NCBI RefSeq assembly: GCF_003244875.1
Contig: NZ_LXXZ01000109.1
Location: 1-42,436 of the forward strand
DNA: 42,436 nt
Direction of reading: 5' to 3'
Source of the DNA: Stenotrophomonas sepilia
GTDB taxonomy: Bacteria > Pseudomonadota > Gammaproteobacteria > Xanthomonadales > Xanthomonadaceae
How positions within the stretch are numbered: position 1 is the first letter of the stretch; the number at the start of each line of letters is the position of its first letter. The notes beneath the pieces are model-generated. The model saw only the letters and a program-made list of their open reading frames with translations. It ran no database searches and had not been told where the DNA came from. Shown here one piece after another: positions 38,790-42,436 of the stretch. Made by a program: the position numbers and the translations under genes.

Positions 38790-40045
38790 GCCTGGGCCTG
38801 GTCGCGCATCAGCAGCTCGCCGACGGCATCGGCGGCACGCGCCGAGGCGTTGCGTCGCAGGCGTTCGTGCAGGCGCACGTAAGTGTCCTGCAGGTCGCTC
38901 ACCCGCTGCGGGTGGTCGAACCACTGCTGGATGGCCGCGGCCAGCCTGTCCGGCGTGCAGTCGTGCTGCATCAGTTCCGGTGCCAGGTCCTGCCCGGCCA
39001 GGATGTTGGGCAGGGCGAAGCGGTCGACCTTGATCAGGCCAAGCGCCTTCACCAGTCGATAGGTCAGTTCGTTGACACGGTAACCGACCACCATCGGCCG
39101 CTTCACCAGCATGGCCTCCAGGGTCGCGGTACCGGAGGCCAGCACCACCACGTCGGCGGCGATCATTGCGTTGCGCGCCTGGCCGTCCAGCACGTGCGAG
39201 TAGGCCACCGGCAGCGCCGAGCGCGACAGCTGTTCTTCGATCAGCTGCCTGCAGGCCGGGTTGGCGGCAGGCACCACCACGTGCAGGCCCGGAATGCGTT
39301 CGGAGACCTGCCAGGCCGCTTCGAAGAACGGCTCGCCCAGGCGCGAGATCTCGCCGAGGCGGCTGCCCGGCAACACCGCCAGCACCTTGGCCGAGGCTGG
39401 CAGGCCGAGCGCGGCGCGTGCTTCCTCGCGGTTGCCCTGCAGCGGAATGTCATCGGCCATCGGGTGGCCGACGAAGCGCGCGTCGATGCCGTGCCGGGCA
39501 TAGATCGGCGGCTCCATCGGGAACAGGCACAGCACCAGGTCGGCGCTGCTGCCGATCTTCTCGGCGCGCTTTTCGCGCCAGGCCCAGACTGACGGGCTGA
39601 CGTAATGCACGGTGCGCACGCCGCGCTGTTTCAACCAGCGCTCGATGCCCAGGTTGAAGTCGGGGGCGTCGATGCCGATGAACACGTCCGGCTGCCAGTC
39701 CAGCGCACGCTGGCGGAACGCCGAGCGCAGCTTGAGCAGGCGTGGCAGGTGGCGCAGCACTTCGGTCAGGCCCATCACCGCCAGCTCGCTGGCATCGTGC
39801 CAGGTCTGGCAGCCGGCGCTGCGCATGGCATCGCCGCCGATACCGGCGAACTCGGCATTCGGGAAGCGCGCCTTCAGTTCACGCACCAGGCCCGCACCGA
39901 GCAGGTCGCCGGAGGCTTCACCGGCAACCAGCGCGATCCGCAACGGGCGCTCGCTGAGCACCCGCTGTGCGGGAACGCTGCCGGCCATCGAGGCCAGCGG
40001 GATCACCGCGGCGCCGGCCGGCGCCTGGCCGGTCGAGCTGCTCAT
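38786..40045 (-). CDS. lpxB: Lipid-A-disaccharide synthase
   Basis: 419-aa glycosyltransferase (GT19) that joins UDP-diacylglucosamine and lipid X to make the lipid A disaccharide. [67 protein letters not shown] and [16 protein letters not shown] are family hallmarks. An N-terminal extension of about 30 residues (to PLRIAL) is extra. Start 40045 overlaps the lpxA stop by 4 nt; Met20 at 39988 would be an internal alternative. The stop overlaps rnhB. Confidence 0.96.
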   Translation of the reverse strand: MSSSTGQAPAGAAVIPLASMAGSVPAQRVLSERPLRIALVAGEASGDLLGAGLVRELKARFPNAEFAGIGGDAMRSAGCQTWHDASELAVMGLTEVLRHLPRLLKLRSAFRQRALDWQPDVFIGIDAPDFNLGIERWLKQRGVRTVHYVSPSVWAWREKRAEKIGSSADLVLCLFPMEPPIYARHGIDARFVGHPMADDIPLQGNREEARAALGLPASAKVLAVLPGSRLGEISRLGEPFFEAAWQVSERIPGLHVVVPAANPACRQLIEEQLSRSALPVAYSHVLDGQARNAMIAADVVVLASGTATLEAMLVKRPMVVGYRVNELTYRLVKALGLIKVDRFALPNILAGQDLAPELMQHDCTPDRLAAAIQQWFDHPQRVSDLQDTYVRLHERLRRNASARAADAVGELLMRDQAQA

Positions 40046-40833
40046 CGCAGCAGGGGCCTCTCGGCGTGCTCGATGAAGTCCAGCATCGCCTTCACGTCGT
40101 CGCTGTCACGCGCCTGTTCGGTCAGCTGCACCTTGGCCTCTGCCAGCGGCAGGCCCGCGACGTACAGCGTGCGGTACGCACGCTTGATGGCCGAAATGCG
40201 GTCAGCGTCGAAGCCGCGCCGCTTCAGGCCTTCGCTGTTGATGCCACGCGGGCGTCCCAGCGAATCGGTGCCGACCATGGTGAACGGCGGTACATCACCA
40301 TTGGTCAGCGCGCCCATGCCGAGGAAGGCATGCGCGCCGATGCGGCAGAACTGGTGGGCACCGGCGAAGCCGCTGATGATCACGTAGTCGCCCACGGTCA
40401 CGTGGCCAGCCAGAGTGGTGTTGTTGGAGAACACGCAGAAGTTGCCGACATGGCAGTCGTGTGCCACGTGCGTGTAGGCCAGCATCCAGTTGTCGTTGCC
40501 GATGGTGGTGATGCCGCCGCCGCCGCCGGTGCCACGGTTGAGCGTGACGAACTCGCGGAACACGTTGCGATCGCCGATCACCAGTTCGGTACGCTCGCCG
40601 CCGAACTTCTTGTCCTGCGGCTCGCCACCGATCGCGGCATGGCCGACGAAGCGGTTGTCGCGGCCGATCCGGGTCGGGCCGTGGATGCTGCAATGGGGGC
40701 CCACCACCGTGCCGGCACCGATTTCAACGTCGGGGCCGATCAGGGTGAAGGCGCCCACCTGGACATCGTCGGCCAGGCGTGCGGCCGGGTCGATGACGGC
40801 GGTGGGGTGGATCCGCGGTGCGTTGTCAGTCAT
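40042..40833 (-). CDS. lpxA: Acyl-ACP--UDP-GlcNAc O-acyltransferase
   Basis: 263-aa first enzyme of lipid A synthesis. The hexapeptide repeats of a left-handed beta-helix run through residues about 8-190. Catalytic His125 is in [12 protein letters not shown] and falls at the same number as in E. coli. The C-terminal helical part carries [19 protein letters not shown] 40833 gives [18 protein letters not shown]; the frame opening at 40869 overlaps fabZ. It follows fabZ by 16 nt and overlaps lpxB by 4 nt. Confidence 0.97.
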   Translation of the reverse strand: MTDNAPRIHPTAVIDPAARLADDVQVGAFTLIGPDVEIGAGTVVGPHCSIHGPTRIGRDNRFVGHAAIGGEPQDKKFGGERTELVIGDRNVFREFVTLNRGTGGGGGITTIGNDNWMLAYTHVAHDCHVGNFCVFSNNTTLAGHVTVGDYVIISGFAGAHQFCRIGAHAFLGMGALTNGDVPPFTMVGTDSLGRPRGINSEGLKRRGFDADRISAIKRAYRTLYVAGLPLAEAKVQLTEQARDSDDVKAMLDFIEHAERPLLR

Positions 40834-40849
40834 TGCTGCCTCCAGTGGA

Positions 40850-41308
40850 TCAGCCCTTGGCGCCGGCACACATGACCTCGGCCGACGCGACGACTTCGCC
40901 GTTGACCTTGGCTTCGCCGTAGTACCAGCCCATGTTGCGGATCAGGCGCTTCATCTGCACGTCCAGCATCAGCACGTCACCGGGCACGACCTGCTTGTTG
41001 AAGCGGGCGTTTTCCACCTTGACCATGTAGAACAGCTTGGACTGCGCATCGCGGCCGAGCGTGAGCTGGGTCATGACACCGCCAGCCTGCGCCAGCGCTT
41101 CGATGATCAGCACCCCGGGCATGATCGGGCGGCCCGGGAAGTGGCCCTGGAAGAACGGCTCGTTGATGCTCACGTTCTTCTGCGCCAGGATCCGCTTGGC
41201 CTCGACGTCGAGTTCGAGCACCCGGTCCACCAGCAGGAACGGGTAGCGATGTGGAAGCAGTTCCTGGATCTGGCAGACGTCGATCGGAAGCTGCAGCGAA
41301 TCGTTCAT
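40850..41308 (-). CDS. fabZ: 3-hydroxyacyl-ACP dehydratase FabZ
   Basis: 152-aa hotdog-fold dehydratase of the fatty acid cycle. The catalytic pair is His56 in [11 protein letters not shown] and Glu70 in [28 protein letters not shown] is the family start. It competes with lpxA for the shared 3-hydroxyacyl-ACP, so their pairing in one operon is functional as well as conserved. ATG 41308 overlaps the lpxD stop by 4 nt. Confidence 0.97.
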   Translation of the reverse strand: MNDSLQLPIDVCQIQELLPHRYPFLLVDRVLELDVEAKRILAQKNVSINEPFFQGHFPGRPIMPGVLIIEALAQAGGVMTQLTLGRDAQSKLFYMVKVENARFNKQVVPGDVLMLDVQMKRLIRNMGWYYGEAKVNGEVVASAEVMCAGAKG

Positions 41309-42327
41309 TCTTTCTCCTTGCCAGCAGCCAGAACGCGGCGAGCCAATGCGTCCAGCTGCTTGAAACGCGCGGCGTTCTTGCGCCACGTGCGGTTGTCGGT
41401 CAATGGGGTGCCGGACGAGTACTCGCCCGGCTCATGGATGGAGTTGCGGACCACCGACTTGCCGGTGATCACGACCTTGTCGCAGATCTCGAGGTGGCCG
41501 ACCACGCCAACGTGGCCGCCGAGCAGGCAGTAACGGCCGATCTTGGCGCTGCCGGCGATGCCGGTGCAGCCGGCAATGGCCGAGTGCGCGCCGATCTGCA
41601 CGTTGTGGGCAATCTGCACCAGGTTGTCCAGGCGCACGTCTTCGTCCAGCACGGTGTCTTCCAGCGCACCACGGTCGACGCAGGTGTTGGCGCCGATCTC
41701 GCAGTCATCGCCGATGCGGACGCCGCCGAGCTGCGGCACCTTGATCCACTTGCCGGCGTCCATCGCCAGGCCGAAGCCATCGGCGCCGAGCACGGCACCG
41801 GGATGCACGCGCACGCGCTTGCCCAGCCTGACCCGGGTGACCAGGGTGACCCGTGCGATCAGCTCACAGCCGGAATCCAGGCTGCAGTCCTCGCCGATCA
41901 CGCTGCCGGTGCCGATGATGCAGTTCTCGCCGACGACGCTGCGCGCACCCACCGAGACGAACGGGCCGATATGGGCGCTGGCCGCGACCTGGGCGCTGGG
42001 ATCGATCACTGCGCTGGGATGGATGCCCGGCGGGCGGGTCGGCGCGATGTCGAACAGTGCGGCAATCTTGGCGAAGGTGGTGTACGGGTCCTTGGCGACG
42101 AGCGCGGCGCCGGGAGCGGACTCGGCGTCGTCGGCACGCAGCACCACCAGCGAGGCCTGGCTGTCGGCCAGCTGGGCGCGGTAGCGCGGGTTGGCAAGGA
42201 AGGTCAGCTGGCCAGGACCGGCATGGGCGAGGGTGGCCACGCCATGGATGGCGGTAGCGGGATCGCCATGGACCTGCAGGCCGAACTGCTCGGCGAGTTG
42301 CTGGGCGGTGTAGGTGGGAGTATTCAC
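41305..42327 (-). CDS. lpxD: UDP-3-O-acylglucosamine N-acyltransferase
   Basis: 340-aa third enzyme of lipid A synthesis. The N-terminal part (about 1-100) binds the uridine and the rest is a left-handed beta-helix of hexapeptide repeats. The catalytic His is in QIAHNVQIGAHSAIAG. The first gene of this run in the window; in related genomes bamA and skp usually stand before it, but they lie outside. ATG 42327 (MNTPTYTAQQLAEQFG) fits the family start, with a CGCCGTG context and no strong ribosome site. Confidence 0.97.
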   Translation of the reverse strand: MNTPTYTAQQLAEQFGLQVHGDPATAIHGVATLAHAGPGQLTFLANPRYRAQLADSQASLVVLRADDAESAPGAALVAKDPYTTFAKIAALFDIAPTRPPGIHPSAVIDPSAQVAASAHIGPFVSVGARSVVGENCIIGTGSVIGEDCSLDSGCELIARVTLVTRVRLGKRVRVHPGAVLGADGFGLAMDAGKWIKVPQLGGVRIGDDCEIGANTCVDRGALEDTVLDEDVRLDNLVQIAHNVQIGAHSAIAGCTGIAGSAKIGRYCLLGGHVGVVGHLEICDKVVITGKSVVRNSIHEPGEYSSGTPLTDNRTWRKNAARFKQLDALARRVLAAGKEKE

Positions 42328-42436
42328 GGCGGGAGTTTAACGTGTGACGCCATTGCGGTCATGCGGGGGGCATATGCAGCCAACGGCAGGGCCCCTCGCG
42401 GCCGGCAGAGCCAGTGTCATGGGCTGGGTCGGACGG

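Noticed and set aside
42328..42436. End of skp (ompH) before lpxD
   Set aside because: The minus-strand translation of this end shows no Skp-like helix. I see only a spacer; the gene may lie beyond the window.

Overview
The window is chromosomal DNA of a high-GC gammaproteobacterium, almost certainly Stenotrophomonas (S. maltophilia group) or a close xanthomonad. The evidence is the uniformly GC-rich coding style, xanthomonad-like protein versions, and many short GTAG-headed palindromes between genes. These match the SMAG repeat family known from S. maltophilia. No transposase, integrase, phage gene, tRNA, rRNA or CRISPR array was found, so this is core chromosome with repeat-rich intergenic spaces.

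Left part (1-12600): a lipoprotein with a ClpP-like fold, a DUF4019 protein, a MAPEG membrane protein, a UbiM-type ubiquinone hydroxylase, a small S4 RNA-binding protein and the DEAD-box helicase DeaD. Next comes a cyclic-di-GMP block of three signalling proteins: a PAS-GGDEF-EAL protein, a 7TM-GGDEF protein and a GAF-GGDEF protein. The pseudouridine synthase gene rluF lies between the second and third.

Middle part (12600-32050): an AAA ATPase split by a +1 shift in a run of seven Gs; two DMT/EamA exporters, one divergent from a LysR regulator; a Pr6Pr membrane protein; a VOC-DUF72 pair; a class C beta-lactamase-like hydrolase; an ABC exporter; a small zinc-ribbon protein; a DUF885 lipoprotein; a GFA-DUF4349 pair; a cyclophilin-type isomerase; a PadR-HAAS/sensor operon; an intracellular PHA depolymerase; a methyltransferase; and a HemJ/CopD-like membrane protein.

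Right part (32300-42330, all minus strand): the conserved lipid A, fatty acid and replication cluster lpxD-fabZ-lpxA-lpxB-rnhB-dnaE-(lipoprotein)-accA. Several members overlap by 4 nt. A lipoprotein gene that Escherichia coli lacks at this place lies between dnaE and accA.

The most unusual structure is non-coding. A repeat of about 240 bp occurs three times. Copies A and B form a 519-bp dyad at 26351-26869 with a SMAG palindrome at its centre. Copy C lies at 32061-32295. Each copy keeps the same hairpins while the stem sequences change in a compensatory way, and each keeps an invariant loop. That is the signature of selected secondary structure, and both loci lie between convergent genes. Other features worth attention are the split ATPase, a 25-bp perfect inverted repeat after deaD, and a recurring TAnnnT hexamer about 28-35 nt before chosen starts.
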